A stretch of DNA of 64,000 nt from Maricurvus nonylphenolicus (GTDB lineage Bacteria; Pseudomonadota; Gammaproteobacteria; Pseudomonadales; Cellvibrionaceae), in the NCBI RefSeq assembly GCF_042854845.1, contig NZ_AP031498.1, forward strand, positions 2,418,001-2,482,000. The letters run 5' to 3'. The notes below the pieces were generated by a model that was given only the letters and a program-made list of their open reading frames with translations, did not search any database and was not told where the DNA came from. A program made the translations under genes and the position numbers. Positions within the stretch are counted from its first letter, which is position 1. Every line of letters begins with the position of its first letter. Below are positions 27,885-37,800 of the stretch, piece after piece.

Positions 27885-28616
27885 GTGATTAAGGGTGGCA
27901 TATGGCGAATGGGCGCATTGTTCGCTTCCCTGGCACTTCACTGGTTGATCTTTAATCAGCAGTCGCATCAAGAGCAGGTGATTAGTCTTGCGGGTGGGGC
28001 ACAACAGCTACCTATCGCGGTGAACTTCTCTGTGGCTGCTGCGGCTAAGCCAACGCCTCCAGTACCCACTAAACCAAAGAAGGTGACGAAGCAGGAGCAA
28101 CCGGTACAAAAAAAACGGGTTAAAGAAGTTGTTAAAGCGACTAATGCACCAGCGGAAGTAAAAGCTCCAGCTATTCCGCCTCAGCAAGAAGTTGCCGACA
28201 ACGTTGAAGAAAAAGTCGTTGAGGAAATAGCTCAACAGAACCAGGAAGAGGTTCAAGAGCCAGCGCAACAGGAACAGGCTATTGCTGCCCAGGCAGCAAC
28301 AACAGCGGAACAGCCCCCCGGATTGGAATCCATACCCGTGGTTAGGGAAGTGAGTTATCGACAAGTCCCCCAGCCACCGATTTACCCAAAAACCGCTCTG
28401 CGTAGAAAGCAGCAGGGTGAAGTCTGGGTACAAGCATTAGTGAGCCCGGAAGGAAATACCGAACAAGTGGAAGTTGTTCGTTCTTCCGGGGTTGCCAGTT
28501 TGGATGCTTCTGCCTTGAAGGCGGTATCTGGCTGGGTATTCGAAGCGGCGAAAATGGATGGTCGACCTATTCGTGCCTGGATTGAGGTCCCGGTGGCGTT
28601 TGAATTACGTCGGTAG
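27885..28616 (+). CDS. tonB: TonB energy transducer
   Basis: 243 residues from GTG 27885, which has GAGGG upstream. The alternative ATG 27858 lies only about 12 bases after the -10 box and has no ribosome site. With this start the membrane anchor carries Ser15 and His19 in SLALH, the SxxxH motif needed for TonB coupling to ExbB/ExbD. A Pro/Lys/Glu-rich spacer (about 45-150) follows and then a TonB C-terminal domain with YPKTALRRKQQGEV. It spans the periplasm to drive outer-membrane receptors. First gene of the Fur-controlled operon. Confidence 0.92.
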   Translation: MIKGGIWRMGALFASLALHWLIFNQQSHQEQVISLAGGAQQLPIAVNFSVAAAAKPTPPVPTKPKKVTKQEQPVQKKRVKEVVKATNAPAEVKAPAIPPQQEVADNVEEKVVEEIAQQNQEEVQEPAQQEQAIAAQAATTAEQPPGLESIPVVREVSYRQVPQPPIYPKTALRRKQQGEVWVQALVSPEGNTEQVEVVRSSGVASLDASALKAVSGWVFEAAKMDGRPIRAWIEVPVAFELRR

Positions 28617-28668
28617 GGAATCAACCTTTTAGCGTTTTTGTTGTTCTTGAATATTGGGGTTTTTGCAC

Positions 28669-29358
28669 ATGTTGCAAGCACATCTATTAACGGCGGGGCC
28701 AATTATTTACCCGCTGATTTTTTGTTCCGTTCTTGTAGGCGCCCTGGTTCTTGAGCGCCTGATTACCCATTGTTTCTACCCTGTGGTCAATGCCGAAGCG
28801 CTACAGCGGCAGTTTTTACAGGGCGACATTTCTGACGTTGATATAGATTCACGCAAAGGTCGTGGCCTAAGGGCGGGGTTGGCGCTGTTAGCGCATCATG
28901 CCGATGCCGAAAAATCCTTACGCGAAGAAAGGTTGGGCCTGTGGTTGCAAGAACAACGACAATATCTATTGCTGCGTACTCGCTGGCTTAATTTGCTGGG
29001 TGCAGTGGCGCCATTACTCGGACTGTTGGGAACGGTACTGGGCATTATTACCATGTTTCAGGATGTCGCCCATCAAAACGGCCCGGTAACCCCAGCACTG
29101 TTGGCCGGTGGTATGTGGGAGGCCATGGCAACCACTGCGGCGGGATTGATTATTGCGATTCCAGCGTTGTGTGCAGGGCAATTGTTGAGCTTCTGGGCCG
29201 ATCGTCGCATCGAGGTTATGCAAAATGTACTTAACCACTGCTCTTTGTCGTTATCGCTTAAAGAGGAGTCTGCTCCCTCAGCGCAAAAGGCTGCTGCAAG
29301 TGTCGTGAACGCGCGCTTCTCTGTTAGGGAAGAGGCTGAAAGGGAACAATTTGCATGA
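28669..29358 (+). CDS. exbB: ExbB proton-channel subunit
   Basis: 229 residues from ATG 28669. Three membrane segments: about 10-30 (IIYPLIFCSVLVGALVLERL), about 110-135 (LLGAVAPLLGLLGTVLGIITMF by sense) and about 150-175 (TTAAGLIIAIPALCAG). This is the MotA/TolQ/ExbB family; with ExbD it uses proton flow to energise TonB. It overlaps exbD by four bases (ATGA). Confidence 0.9.
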   Translation: MLQAHLLTAGPIIYPLIFCSVLVGALVLERLITHCFYPVVNAEALQRQFLQGDISDVDIDSRKGRGLRAGLALLAHHADAEKSLREERLGLWLQEQRQYLLLRTRWLNLLGAVAPLLGLLGTVLGIITMFQDVAHQNGPVTPALLAGGMWEAMATTAAGLIIAIPALCAGQLLSFWADRRIEVMQNVLNHCSLSLSLKEESAPSAQKAAASVVNARFSVREEAEREQFA

Positions 29359-29807
29359 TCAAGGTGGGGCCTTCAACACATTCCGGAAGCAGCATGGTTT
29401 TCCCCGATATGACGGCGTTACTGGATGTGATTTTTATTCTGCTGGTTTTCCTTTTACTGACGGCCAATGTCGCACCACGGGCGTTAGAAGTAAGTTTGCC
29501 GGAAGAGGGCAGTGAAAGCAGCAAACTTCTGGATGTGGAAGACCCCATAACGATTACATTATTTGATGATGGTGATCACTGGGCTCTGGATAAAGAAGAA
29601 TACCGTAACTGGATTACCTTTGAGACAGCGCTTGCTGACAAAGTGGCGACCATCAAAAAATCCGGTAACGAACCGCAAGTGGTATTGGCGGGTGATAAGG
29701 ATGTTTCCCTGGAACAGTTACTGAAACTGTTTTCCTGGCTGCAGCGCCATGATCTGAAAGCAACGCAAGTCTTGATGCATGCAGATGCAACGGCTGTAAC
29801 CGAATAA
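29355..29807 (+). CDS. exbD: ExbD proton-channel subunit
   Basis: 150 residues. A short cytoplasmic N-terminus leads to one membrane helix, PDMTALLDVIFILLVFLLL, whose Asp24 is the conserved proton-carrying residue; a periplasmic domain follows. It partners ExbB and TonB. The start overlaps the exbB stop by four bases. Confidence 0.92.
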   Translation: MIKVGPSTHSGSSMVFPDMTALLDVIFILLVFLLLTANVAPRALEVSLPEEGSESSKLLDVEDPITITLFDDGDHWALDKEEYRNWITFETALADKVATIKKSGNEPQVVLAGDKDVSLEQLLKLFSWLQRHDLKATQVLMHADATAVTE

Positions 29808-29834
29808 CATACTTTTACTATTTTAGGTGTTTAT

Positions 29835-30434
29835 ATGATTCGACAAATTGAAGATCTGATGTATCAGGCATCGGACTTTTTTATGGGCCCGGTATTAATT
29901 CTGTTGGTTATTTTACTGGCCTACAGTCTTTATGCCTCGGGTGTTTTCGCAGCGCAGGCGTGGCAACGTCGTAAAAATCGCGCGGCTTATCTGGCGGCAT
30001 TAAAAACGCCTTTAGGCTCTGATTTAAAGCAAAACCCACAGGGATATCCGCTGGTTGAATTGGCTCACGCCCGTGGCGCCATTACCAAGGACGAGCTGGA
30101 TGTTGCCGCTTTGGAAGATATGGAAGGTGTGCGTACCGTTAGCCGTTTAGCGCCTATGTTGGGTTTGATCGCCACTATGGTCCCCATGGGCCCCGCATTG
30201 AAAAGCTTGGCCGACGGTAATGTGCAGGGTATCAGTGAAAACCTCATCGTTGCTTTCTCGGCGGTCATTTTTGGTTTGGTGATTGCTTCGATCACCTTCT
30301 GGATTGCCAGCGTGAAAAAACGTTGGTTAGCAGGTGAACTGGTGGCATTGGCACCGCTTGTTGAAGAGCAGCAAGCTTCACTTTCGCAAGCGATTGCTGC
30401 CAATACAGGAGAGGCGCAACGTGAGGCTGCTTGA
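29835..30434 (+). CDS. Second ExbB-like (MotA/TolQ/ExbB) protein
   Basis: 199 residues with three membrane segments: about 17-40 (MGPVLILLVILLAYSLYASG), about 105-125 and about 140-165 (ISENLIVAFSAVIFGLVIAS by sense). The segment VSRLAPMLGLIATMVPMGPAL matches the MotA/TolQ/ExbB channel family. It is a different branch from the ExbB three genes upstream. Next to DUF2149 and CobN-type genes it matches the HmuU position of Bacteroidota heme loci, as I recall them. It may form a second proton-driven motor with the DUF2149 protein. It overlaps that gene by 14 bases. Confidence 0.85.
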   Translation: MIRQIEDLMYQASDFFMGPVLILLVILLAYSLYASGVFAAQAWQRRKNRAAYLAALKTPLGSDLKQNPQGYPLVELAHARGAITKDELDVAALEDMEGVRTVSRLAPMLGLIATMVPMGPALKSLADGNVQGISENLIVAFSAVIFGLVIASITFWIASVKKRWLAGELVALAPLVEEQQASLSQAIAANTGEAQREAA

Positions 30435-30747
30435 TGAAGACGAATCCATCAACCCGGCACTATCAGTAGTAAACCTGGTTGATGTGTTTTTGGTATTGGT
30501 CGCAGCACTACTGATTGCTATCGCCCAAAATCCAATGAATCCGTTTCTGGAAGAAAATGTCACCGTGATTAAAAACGCGGGGCAGCCAGATATGGAAATG
30601 ATTATTAAAAACGGCGAAACCATCGAGACCTACAAATCCAATGGTGAAATTGGCAGTGGTGATGGGGTTAAGGCCGGTGTCGCTTATCGCATGGCCGATG
30701 GTTCGATTGTCTATGTTCCTGAAGGTGACAAGGCCGGCCAGGAATAA
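30421..30747 (+). CDS. DUF2149 membrane protein, ExbD-like
   Basis: 108 residues from GTG 30421 with AGGAGAGG upstream; the longer frame from 30334 lies inside the previous gene. The start LLDEDESINPALSVVNLVDVF is typical of DUF2149. The single membrane helix LVDVFLVLVAALLIAI resembles the ExbD helix LLDVIFILLVFLLLTA, including an aspartate (Asp21) at the equivalent place. A periplasmic tail of about 70 residues follows. I infer an ExbD/TolR-like role with the ExbB-like protein upstream. DUF2149 genes are known companions of CobN-type genes. Confidence 0.82.
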   Translation: MRLLDEDESINPALSVVNLVDVFLVLVAALLIAIAQNPMNPFLEENVTVIKNAGQPDMEMIIKNGETIETYKSNGEIGSGDGVKAGVAYRMADGSIVYVPEGDKAGQE

Positions 30748-30763
30748 TCACAGCCAATCTATT

Positions 30764-30806
30764 AACACCGCAATCAGCTTCAATCACTGGGGCGCGGTGT
30801 TTTCCT
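30764..30806 (+). promoter_or_regulatory. Attenuator-like hairpin inside the operon
   Basis: AACACCGC (30764-30771) pairs perfectly with GCGGTGTT (30794-30801) around a 22-base loop and is followed by TTTTCCTTTA. It lies in the 93-base gap between the DUF2149 gene and the first CobN-type gene, so it could reduce readthrough into the two large genes. The long loop and mixed T-tract make it weaker than a standard terminator. Confidence 0.4.
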
Positions 30807-30840
30807 TTATAAAATTATCTTGTTATTTAGATGTGACGCT

Positions 30841-33800
30841 ATGAACTCTATGCTTCGCGCTCTTTTTGTTTTTGGTCTTTTAAGCATTTTCAGCCAATCG
30901 CTATTGGCTGCTGGTGGGCCGCCAATTTCTGTAAAGACTCCCCCCAAACCTAACGGCAAAAATGTGTTGTTGGTTAGCATGGGCCACGGCAATGCTCTGC
31001 GTCCCAAAATGCTAAAAAGTGCCGCAGAGACAAGTGGATTGGGTTTTGCCATCCAGGGCAGTCGTGGTCTGCAGCAAAATCACTGGGCACAGCTGGCCGA
31101 GCAGTGGGATCTGATTTTGCTTGATGGTATGGATGCAGCCAATAGCCAGAAGGTATTCGGTGATAAGGCGCCTCTGTTTAAAAAACTGGGTACCCAAGTG
31201 GTTGCTGTTCGAGAAGCGGAAAGTGCGGTTGCGCAATTGGGTGTGAGCGAAGCCCAGGCCAAGACGTTGATTGATTACTATACCAACGGTGGCCAGCAGA
31301 ACTTTAACAACTTAATGGCCTATGCCGCGGGTGAGTTGTTTAATTTGCACAGCAAGACCGTGGCTGCACCACAGTTATTACCTAAAACCGGTTTTTATCA
31401 CCCAGAATTTCCGGGGAAGGTCGGTGATGACCGAGATGCAATGCGTAAGTGGTTGAGCGCAGGTGAAAGTCAACCGATGGTGGCTCTGGGCATGCACCGT
31501 AGCGTGATAGAACTGGAAGACACGCAAGTCGTTGATCAGTTACTGGCACAGCTGGAACAGTTAGGCGCCAAGGCTGTCGGCTTTTATTACGAGGGTGTAG
31601 ACGAACGCAAGCACTATACCGACCTACTACAGACGGACGGTGAAACCTGGGTTGATCTTATTATCAACTACCGCGTTATTCACTATATAGACAAGCGCTT
31701 GCAGGAATTCTCACAGCTTAATGTACCGGTCATCCACGCCCTCAATTATTTTGGCGGTGACAAACAGAAATTCCTCGATGACCATGCCGGTGTATCCGGC
31801 ACCATGACACCTTTCTTCCTGGTTATGCCAGAGTCCAGTGGTGTTATTGATCCGGTAATTCTCGCTGCCAACGGCGAAGCTGGTCACAAGGCTGCAATTG
31901 AAGAGCAGTTACAGGCGTTAGCTGAGCGTGCAGTAAATCACGCGCGTTTAAAGCACATTCCAAAGCCAGAGAAAAAACTGGCCTTGATGATGTGGAACTA
32001 TCCTCCAGGGGAGAAAAATATTGGTGCGGCATTTTTAAACGTGCCGGTATCACTGGAGCGTATCGTCAGTGCCTTGGATAAAGACGGCTACCAGGTTGAA
32101 CCCAAACCGGAAGACTGGTTTATCGACAATGCCGGTAAACTGTTACGTCCTATGTATCGCGCCGAAGATGCTTCACCACTGGTGGAAGAGGGGCTGGCTG
32201 ATTACTTGCCTCTGCGTACCTATCAACAGTGGTTTGAGACCTTACCGCAAGAGGTGCGTACGCCAATTGTTGAACGCTGGGGCGAGCCGAGTGAAAACCC
32301 GATGCTGGTGGACTACAAGGGCGAACGCGCGTTTGTGATTCCACGTATGCGCAGCGGCAATATGATTATGCTGCCGCAGCCGGGCCGTGGCGATGGTAAA
32401 GAAGACTCCGCAAGCCTTTATCACAGTACCATCACACCGATTAACCATTTCTATCTGGCTGCCTACCTCTATACCCGTGAAGTGTGGGGCGCCGATGCTA
32501 TTTTGCATCTGGGTACCCACGGTTCTCAGGAATGGTTACCGGGTAAGGAGCGTGGTCTATGGGCCTACGATTCCAGTAACCTGGCGGTGGGCAATCTACC
32601 GGTAATCTACCCGTATATTATCGACAACGTCGGTGAGGCGATGCAGGCCAAGCGTCGTGGTCGCGCCACTATGATCAGCCACATGACACCTGGGTTTGCC
32701 GAGGCGGGTGCCTATCGCGAACTTGCTGAACTTCAAGTACTACTGGCGGATTACACCCAGTTAGATGAGGGCGGTGTAAAAAACTCCACCCGCGATAAAG
32801 CCATTGAACTGGCCGAAGCACATAAGATGTTGTCCGACCTGGGGCTAACCCGCGAACAGGTTCTGGCTGACTTCGACAATATGGTGCCGCAGCTGCAAGA
32901 CTATATTCAGAGTTTGGCATCACAGAGCCAGCCTTTAGGGCTGCACAGCTTTGGTGATGTGCCCGTTGATTCGCATCTGTATACCACCATAAGCCAGATG
33001 CTGGGCGATGACTTTAAAGCGCTGGCCAATGTACTTGAACAAAAACGAGGCTGGGCTATTGCGGATGATCAAAAGGTGGATAACAACGGGGCGGTAAAGC
33101 TTGAGGCGCTACCTGGCTACCAGCTGCTACAGCGTTATCTGCAAAATGCTGATGTTAATCTTGGTGATGATGCACTTCAGGCAGACTTGGATAAGGCCAA
33201 AGAATATTACGATAACTTCCACGGCACACAAGAGATGCCAAACCTGCTGCGGGCACTGAACGGTGAGTTTATTGAACCGGGCAATGGTAACGATCCTATC
33301 CGCAATCCGCAGGCTGCACCCACCGGTAAAAACCTGATTGGTTTTGATCCCGCTCGCGTACCCACCAAGGCAGCCTACGAGGTAGGTTCCAAGTTGGCCG
33401 AAGACCAGATTGCCGATTATTACCAGCGCCACGGTGAATATCCGGACAAGCTGGCTTTCTCGCTGTGGTCACTGGAAACCATGCGTCACCACGGTGTTCT
33501 GGAAGCTCAGATTCTTCGTACCTTGGGGCTTCGCCCTAAATGGAATGCGGCAGGGCAGGTTACTGGTGCCGAGATTATTCCTTTCGGTGAATTAAAACGT
33601 CCGCGTGTGGATGTGGCGATTACCGTAACCGGCCTCTACCGCGATGCCTTCCCGAATGTGATGTTGTGGATTGCTGATGCTATCGATCAGATCGCGAACT
33701 TGAAGGAAGAATCCAATTCCATTTACGTAAATACCCAGGCAATTAAAGCCTCTCTGAAAGAGAAGGGCATGTCGGCAGAAGATATCGATTATCTGTCGAG

Positions 33801-34839
33801 TATTCGTATTTTCTCCAACGAAACCGGTAACTACGGTACTGGCTTGGCCGATTCCAGTCTGGCATCGGATACTTGGGAAACCGACGATAAGCTGGCCGAT
33901 CTGTATATCAATCGCATGGGTTACGGTTTTGGTAAAGATGCCAAGCGCTGGAGTGAAAAGATTGAAGGTTCCGATCTCTACCGTCAGGTGTTGTCGGGTA
34001 CCGATGGCGTGGTTTTCTCGCGTTCCAGTAATCTCTATGCACTGCTGACCAACGACGATCCGTTCCAGTACTTCGGTGGTATTGGTTTGGCTGTGCGTAA
34101 TATTGATGGTGCTACACCGGAAATGTTCGTTTCTAATCTGCGTAAGGCTGGCAGTGAAAAGACCGAGACCATGGAACGTTTCCTTGCCAAGGAAATGCGC
34201 TCGCGCTACTTCCACCCGCGCTGGATCGAGCAGATGCAGAATGAGGGCTATGCCGGTGCGACTGCCATTCTCGATCGCATGAACAATTTCTGGGGTTGGG
34301 AAGTGATGGCGCCGGAGTATGTTAAAGACGAGCAGTGGCAGCAGTTCTTTGAAATTTATGTTGAAGATAGTTACGACATGAACATCAATGAGTGGTTTGA
34401 GCAGGCCAACCCAACCGCACAAGCGCAGATCCTGGAGCGTATGCTGGAAGCTGTACGCAAGGACTACTGGGAAGCTGATGCAGAAACCATCAAAAAGATG
34501 ACTGAGCGTTACATTGAGCTGGCCAACAAGTACGATGTTTACACTGATAACGAGACCTTTAAGGAATATGTTGACGGACAGGCGGCTGGCTTTGGTTTGG
34601 ATATAGCTTTACCGGTCAATGATATGGCTGCGCCAGATGTTCAGGCCAATCCTGCGCAAGCCCCGATTAATCAAGAGTCACAACAGGTTGAAGGTCAGCA
34701 GTTGGAAAAGGTTGAGCACACCGAGCCGACAGAGCAGGAGTGGGATATGCCACTACTGTTTGCGCTCAGCTTGTCGCTGCTGTTCTTTATCGCAGGTGTG
34801 CTGATGCAAATGCGCCCAACACGCTACAGGGTTGCCTAA
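30841..34839 (+). CDS. Exported, membrane-anchored CobN-family chelatase-like protein 1
   Basis: 1332 residues from ATG 30841. The N-terminal signal peptide ends near LLAAG and a C-terminal membrane helix (about 1302-1322, LLFALSLSLLFFIAGVLM) is followed by a basic tail, so nearly the whole protein should be periplasmic. The body matches the CobN/Mg-chelatase H family: LGTHGSQEWLPGKERGL, IDNVGEAMQAKRRGRA, GFDPARVPTKAAYEVG, KLAFSLWSLETMRHHG and RPRVDVAITVTGLYRDAFPN. Classic CobN is cytoplasmic and needs ATP plus CobS/CobT, none of which is here. Bacteroidota HmuS is a CobN homologue beside ExbB-like and DUF2149 genes. Likely role: periplasmic metal removal from or insertion into a tetrapyrrole, probably heme. 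Substrate unproven. Confidence 0.88.
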   Translation: MNSMLRALFVFGLLSIFSQSLLAAGGPPISVKTPPKPNGKNVLLVSMGHGNALRPKMLKSAAETSGLGFAIQGSRGLQQNHWAQLAEQWDLILLDGMDAANSQKVFGDKAPLFKKLGTQVVAVREAESAVAQLGVSEAQAKTLIDYYTNGGQQNFNNLMAYAAGELFNLHSKTVAAPQLLPKTGFYHPEFPGKVGDDRDAMRKWLSAGESQPMVALGMHRSVIELEDTQVVDQLLAQLEQLGAKAVGFYYEGVDERKHYTDLLQTDGETWVDLIINYRVIHYIDKRLQEFSQLNVPVIHALNYFGGDKQKFLDDHAGVSGTMTPFFLVMPESSGVIDPVILAANGEAGHKAAIEEQLQALAERAVNHARLKHIPKPEKKLALMMWNYPPGEKNIGAAFLNVPVSLERIVSALDKDGYQVEPKPEDWFIDNAGKLLRPMYRAEDASPLVEEGLADYLPLRTYQQWFETLPQEVRTPIVERWGEPSENPMLVDYKGERAFVIPRMRSGNMIMLPQPGRGDGKEDSASLYHSTITPINHFYLAAYLYTREVWGADAILHLGTHGSQEWLPGKERGLWAYDSSNLAVGNLPVIYPYIIDNVGEAMQAKRRGRATMISHMTPGFAEAGAYRELAELQVLLADYTQLDEGGVKNSTRDKAIELAEAHKMLSDLGLTREQVLADFDNMVPQLQDYIQSLASQSQPLGLHSFGDVPVDSHLYTTISQMLGDDFKALANVLEQKRGWAIADDQKVDNNGAVKLEALPGYQLLQRYLQNADVNLGDDALQADLDKAKEYYDNFHGTQEMPNLLRALNGEFIEPGNGNDPIRNPQAAPTGKNLIGFDPARVPTKAAYEVGSKLAEDQIADYYQRHGEYPDKLAFSLWSLETMRHHGVLEAQILRTLGLRPKWNAAGQVTGAEIIPFGELKRPRVDVAITVTGLYRDAFPNVMLWIADAIDQIANLKEESNSIYVNTQAIKASLKEKGMSAEDIDYLSSIRIFSNETGNYGTGLADSSLASDTWETDDKLADLYINRMGYGFGKDAKRWSEKIEGSDLYRQVLSGTDGVVFSRSSNLYALLTNDDPFQYFGGIGLAVRNIDGATPEMFVSNLRKAGSEKTETMERFLAKEMRSRYFHPRWIEQMQNEGYAGATAILDRMNNFWGWEVMAPEYVKDEQWQQFFEIYVEDSYDMNINEWFEQANPTAQAQILERMLEAVRKDYWEADAETIKKMTERYIELANKYDVYTDNETFKEYVDGQAAGFGLDIALPVNDMAAPDVQANPAQAPINQESQQVEGQQLEKVEHTEPTEQEWDMPLLFALSLSLLFFIAGVLMQMRPTRYRVA

Positions 34840-34874
34840 TGGCAGCCCTCAACGATTGCTTCGAGATCATTTCT

Positions 34875-37800
34875 ATGAACAGAAAACGTAAATATCTAAA
34901 TCGGTTAAGTGCGTTGGGAATTGCCTTAACCCTCTCATTTAGCGCTATGCTTTCTACCACAGCCCAGGCAGCTGACGAAAAGGTGTTGTTTGTAAGCGCC
35001 GCCCACAGTAACAAAGCCAAGGTGTCACTGCTGAAAGAAAACACGGCGGCCACAGGGGTTGTGGTAGAGCAAAAAACTGAGAAATCCATCGGTGATCTCA
35101 GTAAGGCCGCAACACTGTTCGCTGAATACGATCTCGTTGTACTCGACGGCGTATCCAAGCGCGAGTCCAAGAAAACCTACGAAAAATATATTCCGTTGGT
35201 CAATAGTATCGTCAAGCAGGGCCAGACAAAGTTCCTGGCTATCAACTGGTTGGAGCAGCCTGAGCTGGTTAAAGGTGTTACTGGTGAACAGGCCAAGTTG
35301 CTGCACGACTACTACAGCAATGGCGGTGTGCAGAATATCCAGCGTATGCTCGACTACTTGAGTTATCGGGTGTTTTCTCAGGATAACAGTCGTGAAGTCG
35401 AGGCGCCGATTATCTATCCAGACCTGGGTATTTACCACCCGCAAGCTGAGCAGCTGGTGTTTGATTCCCTGGATAAATATTTGAGCTGGAAGCTGCAGGG
35501 GGCAGAACAGCCACAGAAAGTCATTGGTGTTTTATTGCAACGTTCGCTGATCGAGTCTGCTCAAACCCAGGTGATTGATAGCGCTATTGCTCAATTAGAG
35601 CAGAAGGGTGCCCTGGTGGTACCTTTCTTCTTCGAGTTGAGTCCGTTTAGTTCTGACTACACGCACCTGATTAGCAAAGACGGGAAAACCTTCGTTGACG
35701 TTATTGTTAACTTCCGCAACATTCACTGGGCGGCCAAACGCAAGCAAGAGTTTGAAAAACTGGGTGTACCGGTTTTGCAGGGCCTGACCTATTTTGATGG
35801 TGATCAACAAGCCTGGGAAGCTGATAACCAGGGCATCAGCCCGAATATGACGCCTTTTACCTTGGTGCTCCCAGAAGGTGCCGGTGTCATTGATCCAACC
35901 ATTGTGGCAGCTATTAACGAGGAAACAGGTCGTGCCGAAGTTATTGATTATCAGCTGGAATATTTACTCAATAAAGCACTGAATCATGCCGAATTAAAGC
36001 ACAAACCTAATGCCGATAAACGTATGACAATAATGGTATGGGGCAGTATTGATGTTGGTGCTTCGTTCCTGAATGTTCCCGATAGTCTGCGTTCTATATC
36101 TGATCGTCTGTATGCTGAAGGTTACGGGGTTAATAAAGTTAATAATGATTATTATGTGGATCGCATAAAACCGATTCTCGAGCCGTTTTATCGTGAGTTC
36201 GAGCTGCAAAACCTGCTGGAGCAAGATCTGGCGGAATTGATGCCTGTTGAAGACTACCTGGCCTGGTTCAATACACTGCCAAACGATGTCACTGCGCCTA
36301 TTAATGAGTTTTGGGGGCCGGCAGAAAAAGGTTTTATGACCGTTAAGCGTGACGGTAAGTCTTTCTTTGTGATTCCGCGTATGCGCAACGGCAATATGCT
36401 GGTTATGCGGCAGCCACCGCGTTCCGATGATAAAGATCAGGAAGCCATGCTTTATCATAAAGGCACGGTACCCATGAACCATTTCTATCTGGCGGCCTAT
36501 TTCTATTCCCGAACCTACTGGAACAGTGATGCCATCATCCACCTGGGTACTCACGGTTCACAGGAATATCTGAGTGGTAAAGAGCGTGGCCTGTCCAAAT
36601 ACGATCAGGGTAACCTGGCGGTATGGGAAACACCGGTTCTCTATCCATTTATTGTCGATGATGTGGGCGAAGCCATGCAAACCAAACGCCGTGGCAGCGC
36701 CACAGTGTTTGGGCATATGACACCACCTTTTGCTGCCGCTGGTTTGCAAGGCGATGTGGCGGATCTTCACGAGTTAATGCATCAATACAAATCATTGGAT
36801 GAAGGCGGTGTAAAAGACAAGACGGGTCAGCAGATTGTTGATGATTGTATAGCCAACAATATCTGTGATGACTTCGGTTGGGAGCAGGCGCAGATTGACG
36901 AAGATTTTGATGGCTTTCTGGAAGTCTTGCATGACTATATGGAAGACTTGTCTTCGCAGAACCAGCCTTTGGGGCTGCACTCCTATGGTGAGTTAGCGGA
37001 AAATGATTTGCTGATTGCAACACTGCTGCAAATGATCAGTAAATCCTTCCCGGCGCAAATCGCAGCCTTTGAGCGTGAGCACTTCGAAGCCGAGGCTCAT
37101 GACCATACTCATGGGCACGATCATGAGCATGATAAAAAACACGATCACAGCAATAGCCATGATGAATATGCTCACCATGCCGCCGAAGACGGTGGTGATT
37201 TTGAAGGAGTAATCACTCAAGTAACCGGTGATGAACTGGATCAATTAGTTGGCTATAAAACTGTCCGTGCTTTCGTGGTGGATAAAACGGCTACGGAAGA
37301 GGAGTTGGACGATGTAGGTTTGGATGAAGCAGTCATTACAGAACTGCGAAAAGCGCAGAAATACTACGCCAATTTGCTTGCTATTAAAGAGCTGGATCAT
37401 TTAGTCATGGGGTTATCGGGTCAATATGTACCTGTGAAAAATGGTGGCGACCCGGTGCGTAGCCCTGATTCTATACCTACGGGCTTCAACCTTTACGGCT
37501 TTGATCCTGCCCGTGTACCAACTAAGGCAGCTTTCGAGCAGGGTAAAGAGCTGGCTGATGGCGTGATTAACGATTACTACAAGCAGCACGGCAAGTTCCC
37601 TGATAAATTGGCCTTCTCTCTGTGGTCGATTGAAACCATGCGTCACTACGGGGTACTGGAATCCCAGGCACTGTATGCCATGGGGGTAAAACCGGTTTGG
37701 AGTGACGATGGTCGTGTTATCGGTACCGAGATTATTCCAGCATCTGAACTGAAACGCCCACGGGTCGACGTAGTACTGTCTGCGACTGGCTTGTACCGCG

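Noticed and set aside
33592..34422. 276-codon minus-strand ORF inside the first CobN gene
   Set aside because: It is a shadow of the well-supported CobN frame, with no ribosome site or family resemblance.
36054..36110. Possible internal start or promoter in the second CobN gene
   Set aside because: Only chance AT-rich words; the frame and homology run through without a break.
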